The notes under the pieces are model-generated. The model was given only the letters and a program-made list of their open reading frames with translations. It was not told the origin of the DNA and ran no database searches. From Megasphaera paucivorans (GTDB lineage: Bacteria > Bacillota > Negativicutes > Veillonellales > Megasphaeraceae), in contig NZ_FNHQ01000004.1 of NCBI RefSeq assembly GCF_900103535.1, forward strand, positions 1-64,000: a DNA stretch of 64,000 nt, in the 5' to 3' direction. The first letter of the stretch is position 1. Each line of letters starts with the position of its first letter. The position numbers and the translations under genes are program-made. This document shows, piece after piece, positions 36,515 through 44,100 of this stretch.

Positions 36515-37431
36515 AATGCTGCAGCTCCTTTTATGCCTTCGACTTTATCACGCTGCGTTTGTGGAACCAGTTTAGGATCCACCGTCGGTTTTTCATAAGA
36601 TCCCGTATCGGAAAATTTCAAAATTACAAAGACTTCTTCCAGTTTTGAAAAATCAACACTGGGACGAATAACGGCATACTTGACAAAATCATTGTCACTT
36701 TGATGAATAGAGATAATGGTACCGACATACAAACCTTTCGGATAAATGGAACCATAGCCGGACGTAACCAGCGTGTCGCCTTCGAGGATATCCGAATCCT
36801 TGGCAATATTGACAAATTGCGGTTCCGTTGGTGTATTGCCGTTGCCGCGAACAACGGAAGACACCCGGGATTCGGGACGCTGCACAATGGCACCGATACT
36901 AGTCCGCGGATCAAGCATCAATTGTACCCGGGCAGAATGAGGATATACATCACTGATAAATCCAACTACCCCTTTAGGCGTAATTACCGGCATATCCTTA
37001 GCAACCCCTTCGGCGCTGCCTTGATCAATAATCAAAGTATTGCTCCATGTTCCATAATCACGGGATATGACGGATCCCGCTAATAATTTATATTGGTGGT
37101 TATTAGAACGGAAATCAAGCAACGCGCGGAGTCTCTTGTTTTCTGCCCGCAGTTCGTCATAATTAATGCTCCGTTCTTTTAATTCTTCGTTTTGCTTTTC
37201 CAACGCTTCCCATTCAATCCGGTTTTTAAGACTAATATCAACGATGTGAATACCCGTGGAAAATCCGTTCATAATACGGCTGAAGCTGTATTCAAAAGGT
37301 TCTGCTGCAAGTGCCAGCGGTCTGGTAATATAGGGAAATGCTTCGCGTCGGTTCCAAATCCAGCCAACGGCGGCTATTAATATAAATAGTATCAGCATAA
37401 TAATGATGCTTTTTTTACCGAATGAAAACAA
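36511..37431 (-). CDS. mreC: Rod-shape-determining protein MreC
   Basis: A single N-terminal membrane helix (residues 9-26) is followed by a coiled coil (around residues 70-105, WEALEKQNEELKERS and ENKRLRALLDF). Two beta-barrel subdomains follow, with VISRDYGTWSNTLIIDQGSAEG, VGFISDVYPHSARVQL and the LEGDTLVTSGYGSIYPKGL motif. MreC is a periplasmic scaffold that activates PBP2-RodA. It starts two bases after the mreB stop. Confidence 0.95.
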   Translation of the reverse strand: MFSFGKKSIIIMLILFILIAAVGWIWNRREAFPYITRPLALAAEPFEYSFSRIMNGFSTGIHIVDISLKNRIEWEALEKQNEELKERSINYDELRAENKRLRALLDFRSNNHQYKLLAGSVISRDYGTWSNTLIIDQGSAEGVAKDMPVITPKGVVGFISDVYPHSARVQLMLDPRTSIGAIVQRPESRVSSVVRGNGNTPTEPQFVNIAKDSDILEGDTLVTSGYGSIYPKGLYVGTIISIHQSDNDFVKYAVIRPSVDFSKLEEVFVILKFSDTGSYEKPTVDPKLVPQTQRDKVEGIKGAAAL

Positions 37432-37433
37432 TT

Positions 37434-38474
37434 TTAAAATCTCCTCCTGTAGATATGCTGTGCGCCCTCAACTAAAGCCGGCAACTTTTCTCTACTCATT
37501 AATGCTTTTCCTATGCCGGTTACTACGGCTAATTCCGGATTAGCTCCTATCATAACAGGTACGCGCAGCTCCTGACTGAAAAGTTTATCCAGCCCATGAA
37601 GCAGTGCCCCGCCGCCAGTCAATACAATACCATGTTCCATCACATCTGCCGATAATTCAGGCGGTGTTTCCCGCAGTACGTTTCTGACTAACTCAAGAAT
37701 ACGATACAAAGGTTTGGCGATTACCTGATAAATCTCACTGGATTTAACGGCGACCTCCTTAAGCAAGCCATCGTCCAGTCCGCGGCCGGTAAAATAATAC
37801 GGCTGATCCTCCAGCGGCAGTACGGCAGAACCGATACGGACCTTAATCTCTTCTACGGTAGAATCACCTGTCACTACATCATATTTCTCACGCAGATACT
37901 CTTTTATTGCAGCATCTAAATCCAATCCGCCTAAATGAACTGATTTTGCTACAGCAATGCCGCCTAATGATAAAGTGGCAATACTTGTCGTACCACCGCC
38001 CATATCAATAACCATATTTCCTAACGGTTCAAATATGGGGAGATTCGAACCAATGGCAGCAGCCGCAGCCGTTTCCATCAAATAGGCTTCTTTCGCCCCG
38101 GCCTGAAAAACGGCTTCTAACACGGCTCGTTTCTCCACATTGGACGCAGCTGAAGGAACCCCTACGATAATGCGCAGACGCTGTACACTGCGCACGGATT
38201 TACTGAGCAAATAGCCGAGCATGGTTCTCGTAACATTATAATCGGCAATTACTCCATTCAGCAACGGCTTATGTACCTTCACTGTTTCCGGTGATTTAGC
38301 CAGAAGTCCGGCAGCAGCATTGCCTACGGCAATTACTTTCTTATTACGTTCATCTGTCGCTATCAAAGAAGGCTCAGAAAGAACGACGCCTCGTCCTTCT
38401 ACATAGACTTGCGTAGTACAAGTTCCTAAATCTATACCTACATTTTTTGTTAACGGCGAAAAAATAGAGCTCAT
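37434..38474 (-). CDS. mreB: Rod-shape-determining actin homologue MreB
   Basis: MreB is a cytoskeletal ATPase directing lateral wall synthesis. It has the actin-type phosphate loops VGIDLGTCTTQVYV and MVIDMGGGTTSIATLSLGG and the adenosine loop VLTGGGALLHGLDKL. At 346 residues it is full length. The ATG at 38474 follows AAGGGA with seven-base spacing, in preference to the upstream start at 38492. It is the first gene of the run mreB-mreC-mreD-mrdA-minD-rodA. Confidence 0.96.
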   Translation of the reverse strand: MSSIFSPLTKNVGIDLGTCTTQVYVEGRGVVLSEPSLIATDERNKKVIAVGNAAAGLLAKSPETVKVHKPLLNGVIADYNVTRTMLGYLLSKSVRSVQRLRIIVGVPSAASNVEKRAVLEAVFQAGAKEAYLMETAAAAAIGSNLPIFEPLGNMVIDMGGGTTSIATLSLGGIAVAKSVHLGGLDLDAAIKEYLREKYDVVTGDSTVEEIKVRIGSAVLPLEDQPYYFTGRGLDDGLLKEVAVKSSEIYQVIAKPLYRILELVRNVLRETPPELSADVMEHGIVLTGGGALLHGLDKLFSQELRVPVMIGANPELAVVTGIGKALMSREKLPALVEGAQHIYRRRF

Positions 38475-38571
38475 TACAAAATCCCTTTCCATACTTTTCT
38501 AATACTTTTTTGTCATTATTATATTTTACCACAAACGACACATTCCGTCAGTATAATTCCCATTAAAATAT

Positions 38572-38611
38572 CCCCGAATCATACACAGCATATCAGCTAT
38601 GATTTCGGGGA
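38572..38611 (-). terminator. Terminator-like hairpin after the ABC ATPase gene
   Basis: The arms CCCCGAATCATA and TATGATTTCGGGG pair with a single bulge and a 14-base loop. On the minus strand a loose U-rich stretch follows. It lies 73 bases past the ATPase stop and just upstream of mreB, separating the two transcripts. Confidence 0.6.
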
Positions 38612-38683
38612 TGCAAATAGTTTTAGTACGTGTATTTTTGAATACAGTCAATGACCTATCTGCCTTGTGCATGATGCAAGCAG

Positions 38684-39997
38684 TTATTTGTCGATTTCTT
38701 CTTCCTCTTCGTCTTCCAAATATACTTTTTCCGTTGCATCATCATATTCGATAAGTTCTGCATACCGCATCCAGCCTATAATCAAATCCATTTGCTGCGC
38801 TGCCTTTTTTTCGCCAAAAGCTTCCGCCAATTGTTCTTCAAAAAAGTCAATATCCATTTTGTTATCCGTATCTTTTTCCAAACTATCTACCATTTTCCCT
38901 ACAAAGGGAACATTATTCAGCAAATGTTCTCTGAATAATTCTTTGCGTTCCAGAACACTGGCTCTGGCAAATGCGATCCCTGCCTGTGTTAATTCTATAT
39001 CTCCTTCAGATACAATTGTAAACCGCAATAAATTAGACATTTCAACCAATGGGAAAAAATCTTCTATGTCCATCACAAAGCGATCGGCTAATTTATATAA
39101 ATCTGTTTTTTCGTTTAAATCCTCCAGCAATTCCAAAAAACCGGTAAGTGCACCTGCCGTGACATTGGGAAGTAAGGTATATTGAGATGGCGATGTTTTG
39201 ATTCTGGCAGCCGCTGTTACTGATTCACGCACAGTCGGCCGCTTGGTCATGAAAGAATAGATCTGATCCACATAAGACAAAAATTCAGGTGATTTCTTAT
39301 CTCGCCACCGCGGTAACGGAATCAGCATGTTTTCCATTACCGTTGCCGGGCGTGTAGAAAGTATAATGGCTCGATCAGCCATATATACCGCTTCTTCGAT
39401 TCCATGCGTAACGAGTATAATTGCTTTCGTAGGAATTTGCTTTTCCAGCCAGAGTTCCAATAAATCACGGCGCAGATTTTCTGCCGTCAACACATCCAAA
39501 GCAGAAAAAGCTTCATCCATCAGCAATATATCCGGTTCACTTACCAAAGCCCGTCCGATACCTACACGCTGTCTCATGCCGCCTGAAAGTTCTTTGGGAA
39601 ACGCGCTTTCAAACCCATCGAGTCCGACTATATCTAATATTTTTAATGATTTTTTTTCTTTTTCTTCTTTTGTTACATCTTTTCCTTCAAGTCCCAGCAT
39701 TACATTTTGCAATACCGTAAGCCAAGGAAATAAGGCAAAGGATTGAAAAACCATAGCGACTCCTGGATTTACGCCGGTAATCGGTTTTCCCAAATACGCG
39801 ACGGTACCTGAAGAGGCCGGTATTAATCCGGCTATGATGCGTAATAATGTAGATTTCCCTGAACCGGACGGGCCTAAAATAGCCAAAAACTCTCCTTCTT
39901 TAACAGCAAAATTTACATTTTCCAATACCGCTGTATTGGCGGAACCTTTTATATTAAATGTGCGGCCTATACCTGTTAATGTAAGTAATTCACTCAT
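38684..39997 (-). CDS. ABC transporter ATPase, NitT/TauT type with C-terminal AAA-associated domain
   Basis: The N-terminal 260 residues are a standard ABC ATPase of the nitrate/sulfonate/taurine class: Walker A GPSGSGKS, signature LSGGMRQRVGIGRAL, Walker B ILLMDEAFSALD, and H-loop ILVTHGIEEA. The remaining 170 residues form the 'AAA-associated' C-terminal domain of unknown function found in a subset of these ATPases (residues 290-420, with ITLTQAGIAFA-like helices and an acidic tail). The ATG at 39997 with AGGAG upstream is preferred to the GTG at 40006. It follows the fused permease by 13 bases. The substrate is unknown. Confidence 0.9.
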   Translation of the reverse strand: MSELLTLTGIGRTFNIKGSANTAVLENVNFAVKEGEFLAILGPSGSGKSTLLRIIAGLIPASSGTVAYLGKPITGVNPGVAMVFQSFALFPWLTVLQNVMLGLEGKDVTKEEKEKKSLKILDIVGLDGFESAFPKELSGGMRQRVGIGRALVSEPDILLMDEAFSALDVLTAENLRRDLLELWLEKQIPTKAIILVTHGIEEAVYMADRAIILSTRPATVMENMLIPLPRWRDKKSPEFLSYVDQIYSFMTKRPTVRESVTAAARIKTSPSQYTLLPNVTAGALTGFLELLEDLNEKTDLYKLADRFVMDIEDFFPLVEMSNLLRFTIVSEGDIELTQAGIAFARASVLERKELFREHLLNNVPFVGKMVDSLEKDTDNKMDIDFFEEQLAEAFGEKKAAQQMDLIIGWMRYAELIEYDDATEKVYLEDEEEEEIDK

Positions 39998-40010
39998 TCT
40001 GCCCACGCTC

Positions 40011-41753
40011 CTAATCTAAATGAAATTTTGATTCTGCCAAGCTATACAGCCGGCGCCAAACAAGGCGGTTGGCGCAAACTACAAAAACACAGGTAGTCAT
40101 AACCCCAATCACAATATGCGGCCAATCTCCTGCCGTAGTTGCCTGACTGACATAAGCTCCCAGCCCGGTAGCTGTCAGTGTAACATCTTTCCATGCAACT
40201 AATTCCGAAACAATACTTGCGTTCCATGCTCCACCGGAGGCAGTAATCAAACCGGTAACCAGGCTCGGGAAAATACTGGGAAGAATGAGAGATTTCCATT
40301 TTTTCCAACCGGTAATTTTAAATACAGCCGCAGCTTCCAACAAATCATTGGGAATACTCATGGCCCCGGCAATGACATTAAACAGAATATACCATTGTGT
40401 TCCTAATATCATTAAAAAAACGGATCCGGTTTCAAAATTCAATTGATATTTTAAAAAGATAATTGTCACAAAAGGAAAAATCATATTGGCAGGGAAAGAT
40501 GCTACAATTTGGATGATCGGCTGCAGTTTAGCCGATAATTTAGGGTGAAGACCAATTTTTACACCCACAGGAATAGTCCACAAGGCTCCGATAGCCAGCG
40601 CGGCAATCACTCTGCAAAACGTATATACTCCCAAGGAAAATACAGTAAAGATTTCGTGCAGTCCCATGTCATATACCATGACAGCAGAATTTTTTGCCGG
40701 CCCGTATAATGCATATATAACAAGAATAAAAATAAATAATCGGAGTACTCTATGTACGCTCTTTTGATTTTTATTACCATTAATGGTCCCTGTGATTTTA
40801 GTTGTCATATTAGCCAGCATATTACCGCAGGAATTCAAAAAACAAAGAATCGGTGCAAAAAGTAAATGCTGCAGAAAATCCATCAGCCAGGATGCATGCA
40901 AAATATCATATACAAAAGAAGACGGCTGTACATCACTTTCAGAAAATTCAACTTTAAATTTCTGGCTCCAAACTACCAATGGACGCCAAAACAGCTGGTC
41001 TACTAAAAAAATCATTATCAACATGGTAAGCATGGCATAAATCATCGCAGATACATTGCCGGCATCAATGGCCGCAGCCAGATAAGACCCAACTCCGGGA
41101 AGTTGAATATCTTGTCCCAATACACTGATAGCTTCGCTGGCAGCTAAAAAAAACCAAGCGCCGCCAAAAGACATCATGCTGTTCCAAATAAGGCCGATAA
41201 TAGAAACGGGAAGTTCCAAACGGGTAAATTGCTGCCACCAATTTAAATGCAGCAATTCCGCCGCTTCACGCAGATCTTTGGGAGCCGTCATAATAGACTG
41301 ATACACACTAAACGTCATATTCCACGCCATGCTGGTAAAAATAGCAAAAATAGATGCAATTTCTACGCCTAATAAACTGTTTGGAAAAAAATTAATAAAC
41401 ATAAGAATCGTTGCCGATAAAAAGCCCAGCACGGGAATGGATTGTAAAATGTCCAGAAGCGGAATCAGTATCTTTCTGGCAAATTCATTTTTAGCTGCGA
41501 TATAGCCATATACAATAGAAAAAATAAGGGAAGCGCCAAAGGCAATAAACATCCTAAGCAGCGATCTGCCGCCATAATAAGGCAGCAAGGATAGCTGCAG
41601 ATCGACTTTGGGCTCATGTTCCACAGAAAAAGGAATAATCATACCTGCACTTAGATGAACTACGCCATATAAAATAAAAAATATACAAGCTAAAAGTATG
41701 ATATCTATCATTCGAATACGTTGATTTTCAGGGTTCCCCGTAAATATAGACAC
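40011..41753 (-). CDS. ABC transporter permease, two BPD domains fused in one chain
   Basis: This 580-residue inner-membrane protein contains two binding-protein-dependent permease domains in tandem. The first covers about residues 60-265, with its EAA-like loop at LREAAELLHLNWWQQFTRLELP. The second covers about 370-570, with its loop at LLEAAAVFKITGWKKWKSLILP. A 100-residue linker with another membrane span joins them. This replaces the usual homodimeric permease of NitT/TauT importers. The start is a GTG with AGGAGG five bases upstream. The ATPase gene follows. No substrate-binding protein gene is adjacent, so the substrate cannot be inferred. Confidence 0.9.
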   Translation of the reverse strand: MSIFTGNPENQRIRMIDIILLACIFFILYGVVHLSAGMIIPFSVEHEPKVDLQLSLLPYYGGRSLLRMFIAFGASLIFSIVYGYIAAKNEFARKILIPLLDILQSIPVLGFLSATILMFINFFPNSLLGVEIASIFAIFTSMAWNMTFSVYQSIMTAPKDLREAAELLHLNWWQQFTRLELPVSIIGLIWNSMMSFGGAWFFLAASEAISVLGQDIQLPGVGSYLAAAIDAGNVSAMIYAMLTMLIMIFLVDQLFWRPLVVWSQKFKVEFSESDVQPSSFVYDILHASWLMDFLQHLLFAPILCFLNSCGNMLANMTTKITGTINGNKNQKSVHRVLRLFIFILVIYALYGPAKNSAVMVYDMGLHEIFTVFSLGVYTFCRVIAALAIGALWTIPVGVKIGLHPKLSAKLQPIIQIVASFPANMIFPFVTIIFLKYQLNFETGSVFLMILGTQWYILFNVIAGAMSIPNDLLEAAAVFKITGWKKWKSLILPSIFPSLVTGLITASGGAWNASIVSELVAWKDVTLTATGLGAYVSQATTAGDWPHIVIGVMTTCVFVVCANRLVWRRLYSLAESKFHLD

Positions 41754-41827
41754 ACGATTACCTCCTCATAAGCGAAACTAAAAAAACGATATATATGCCG
41801 TGTCTCTTGACTACCTCCGTCGTCCAT
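41708..41827 (-). CDS. Possible 39-codon leader ORF overlapping the permease start
   Basis: An ATG at 41827 is preceded by a very strong Shine-Dalgarno sequence (GGGGGGAG, five bases away). It opens a 39-codon frame that starts MDDGGSQETR and ends at a TGA inside the permease gene, overlapping it by 46 bases out of frame. Translation would run through the permease ribosome-binding site, so it could be a leader peptide coupling or attenuating the operon. There is no homology evidence and it could be chance. Confidence 0.3.
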   Translation of the reverse strand: MDDGGSQETRHIYRFFSFAYEEVIVCLYLRGTLKINVFE

Positions 41828-41900
41828 ATTTACTCCCCCCTTTATTTTAAAAAGTCAATCGATGCTCTTGTAGGTAACTAATGAAAGAAATACCATATAC

Positions 41901-41929
41901 ATTATAGTATGACTGAAAGGTATTGTACA
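41901..41929 (-). promoter_or_regulatory. Promoter of the ABC permease-ATPase operon
   Basis: On the minus strand TGTACA (41929-41924) is 17 bases from TATAAT (41906-41901). It leaves a leader of about 140 bases that contains the possible small ORF. Confidence 0.55.
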
Positions 41930-41977
41930 TAAAAATTCTGCGGTTTTGACATTATATTTACAAATAAAATACCGATG

Positions 41978-42005
41978 TTGACAAAAAGATAAATGTACAT
42001 ATAAT
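41978..42005 (+). promoter_or_regulatory. Promoter of the KimA-type transporter gene
   Basis: A perfect TTGACA (41978-41983) and a perfect TATAAT (42000-42005) are separated by 16 bases. The expected start is about 60 bases before the ATG. No riboswitch fits in this leader. Confidence 0.75.
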
Positions 42006-42071
42006 GAATAGGATAGCAATACTATTTATAGTAACAAATATATATGCTGTATTTCAGCAGGAGGAACATAT

Positions 42072-43928
42072 ATGATGTTCAAGACACTCAGCCGATATCT
42101 CATCGGCAAACCGCTAGAAAATAAGCAGCTGGAAAATGAACGCATTCCCAAATGGAAAGCGCTGCCGATTTTTTCCTCTGATGCCCTATCTTCTGTCGGA
42201 TACGGGCCGGAACAGATTGCCCTTGTATTGGCTTCCGTACCGGCACTGGAATTGTATTCTTATTTTGGCCCCATAATTATCGCTATTATTATTTTACTGG
42301 CCGTTGTAGCATTATCGTATGCGCAAGTGGTAAAAGTGAATCCCGGCGGCGGCGGATCCTACGGAATTGCCATGAAATATTTAGGCGTATATCCTGCATT
42401 GATTGCCGGTGCCGCCTTATTTGCTGATTATTTACTTACTGTCGCTGTTTCTATTTCTTCCGGAACCGAAGCATTAACAAGTGCGTTCCCTTTTTTGATG
42501 CCCTATCATCTGCATATGGATATTGCTGTTTTATTGGTCATGATGTTGGTTAACTTACGGGGAACACGGGAAGCTTCCACATTTTTTGTATGGCCGACAT
42601 ATATTTTTATCATTTCCATGTTCATGACGATTTTAGGTGGATTTTATCAGATTTTCGTATTGCAGGTTCCTGCCGGCACAGTAGCATCAGCAAGTACTGC
42701 GATGCCGATGAACGCTTTTACCATGCTGATTATTCTGCGTGCCTTTGCTAACGGTTGTAGTTCTATGACCGGGGTAGAAGCCATCGCTAATGGGGTAACG
42801 ATGTTTAAAGAACCGCAGGAAAGCAACGCTATCAAAACAACCGCCATTATGGCCGCCATTTTGGCAAGCATGCTGGGCGGACTGGGGTATTTAATTATTT
42901 ACTTCCATATTTTGCCGACAGAAGGATATACCTTGTTGTCTTTGCTCATCGAAGAGATTTTCAGCAGAGGTTTGATTTTTTATTTCATTCAAATCATGAT
43001 GATGTTGATTTTGTACTTGGCGGCCAACACAGCCTATAACGGATTACCTCCGCTATTATCGTTTATGGCTGTTGATGGCTATGTTCCCCGTTACTTTGCA
43101 AACCGCGGTGAACGCCTTAATTATTCTAACGGGATTGAATTGCTTACGTTAGCTACTGCTATATTGATTATCGCGTTTGATGGAAATGTAGAACACCTGA
43201 TTTCCTTATACGCCATCGGCGTATTCTTATCTTTTACCATTGCTCAATCCGCAATGGTCGTACATTGGCATAAGAGCAAACCACGCAATTGGCAGCTCTA
43301 TGCCGGGATAAACGGTTTGGGAGCTGTAGTTACTGCCTGTGTCGTAATAATCGTTTTACTGACGAAATTCATTTATGGTGCATGGATTATTGTTTTGCTT
43401 ATCCCCATTCTGGTAAAAATTTTCTTTAAAATTCACCATCATTACAACGATGTGCGGGAACAGTTAGTATTAACTCCCAATGAATACAAAACGTTCATGC
43501 ATGCAAGTTTAGGCCGCAGCATTATTGTCATTCCCATAGCGTCGCCTACACAAGCCGTAGCAAGGGCAATCCGTTATGCTAAAACGATCAGCGGCGATGA
43601 GGATAAAATTTATGCTGTTCACGTGTACAGTGATGACGCACGCGGATTGAAAATCCAAAAATTGTGGCAGGAACTAGAGCCGGATATTGAAATGATCATG
43701 ATTCAATCTCCTTACCGGCAATTAACAGACCCGTTGATCGACTTTATTACAAATCTTCGCAAAACAATACATGCGAATGATATTATCACTGTGCTCGTTC
43801 CCGAATTTGAAACAAAGAAACTATGGCACCGGCTGCTCCACAATCAAAGCGGCTGGATACTGCGCATTCGCATGCTGCAGTTCTTGGATGTTGTTGTCTC
43901 TACAGTTCCTTTGAAATTTACCCGCTGA
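42072..43928 (+). CDS. kimA: KimA-type high-affinity potassium transporter (APC superfamily)
   Basis: The protein resembles Bacillus KimA (YdaO) along its length: RYLIGKPL at the start, FSSDALSSVGYGPEQI, NPGGGGSYGIA, FADYLLTVAVSISSGTEALTSAFP, GCSSMTGVEAIANGV, and NRGERLNYSNGIELL. About twelve membrane segments are followed by a cytoplasmic universal-stress-protein-like domain (residues 465-618, IIVIPIASPTQAVARAIRYAK). KimA imports K+ with protons and in Bacillus is inhibited by c-di-AMP through that domain. At 618 residues the length fits. AGGAGGAAC precedes the ATG. Other APC permeases are the alternative. Confidence 0.85.
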   Translation: MMFKTLSRYLIGKPLENKQLENERIPKWKALPIFSSDALSSVGYGPEQIALVLASVPALELYSYFGPIIIAIIILLAVVALSYAQVVKVNPGGGGSYGIAMKYLGVYPALIAGAALFADYLLTVAVSISSGTEALTSAFPFLMPYHLHMDIAVLLVMMLVNLRGTREASTFFVWPTYIFIISMFMTILGGFYQIFVLQVPAGTVASASTAMPMNAFTMLIILRAFANGCSSMTGVEAIANGVTMFKEPQESNAIKTTAIMAAILASMLGGLGYLIIYFHILPTEGYTLLSLLIEEIFSRGLIFYFIQIMMMLILYLAANTAYNGLPPLLSFMAVDGYVPRYFANRGERLNYSNGIELLTLATAILIIAFDGNVEHLISLYAIGVFLSFTIAQSAMVVHWHKSKPRNWQLYAGINGLGAVVTACVVIIVLLTKFIYGAWIIVLLIPILVKIFFKIHHHYNDVREQLVLTPNEYKTFMHASLGRSIIVIPIASPTQAVARAIRYAKTISGDEDKIYAVHVYSDDARGLKIQKLWQELEPDIEMIMIQSPYRQLTDPLIDFITNLRKTIHANDIITVLVPEFETKKLWHRLLHNQSGWILRIRMLQFLDVVVSTVPLKFTR

Positions 43929-43942
43929 CAGTAACATACCGC

Positions 43943-44038
43943 AAAAAAACAACCACTGAAAATTCTGTAATGACCCCATAAGTTAGATTTCTAGGTCTAA
44001 CTTTATGGAGGCACTACATTCTCAGTGGTTGTTTTTTT
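43943..44038. terminator. Bidirectional terminator after kimA, interrupted by a small inverted-repeat element
   Basis: The outer arms 43943-43959 and 44022-44038 pair perfectly over 17 bases with A7 and T7 ends. Without the 56 bases 43966-44021 the loop would be AAATTC, a textbook six-base terminator loop. It can serve kimA on the plus strand and the RND operon on the minus strand. Confidence 0.85.
43966..44018. mobile_element. Mini-element or IS remnant: two IS3-like terminal inverted repeats abutting
   Basis: The left 25 bases (43966-43990) and the reverse complement of the right 26 (43993-44018) match at 20 of 25 aligned positions with one gap. Both start TGTA and share CCATAA and GTTAGA, like IS3/IS150-type ends. 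Only two bases lie between them. A direct repeat TTC (43963-43965 and 44019-44021) flanks the unit, as a 3-bp target duplication would. It sits in the loop of the kimA terminator. Confidence 0.55.
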
Positions 44039-44100
44039 AGCTGCGGTACCAGATACAGTCCGATCGTATATGAAATTTTACCATACCGATTCCCCTGTCA

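Noticed and set aside
39327-39746. Long plus-strand frame of 139 codons opposite the ABC ATPase gene
   Set aside because: It is the antisense shadow of a clearly conserved ATPase, has no ribosome-binding site and low-complexity Ser-rich sequence.
41880-42071. Possible c-di-AMP (ydaO-type) riboswitch upstream of kimA
   Set aside because: The leader after the perfect promoter is only about 60 bases and contains none of the conserved ydaO aptamer blocks.
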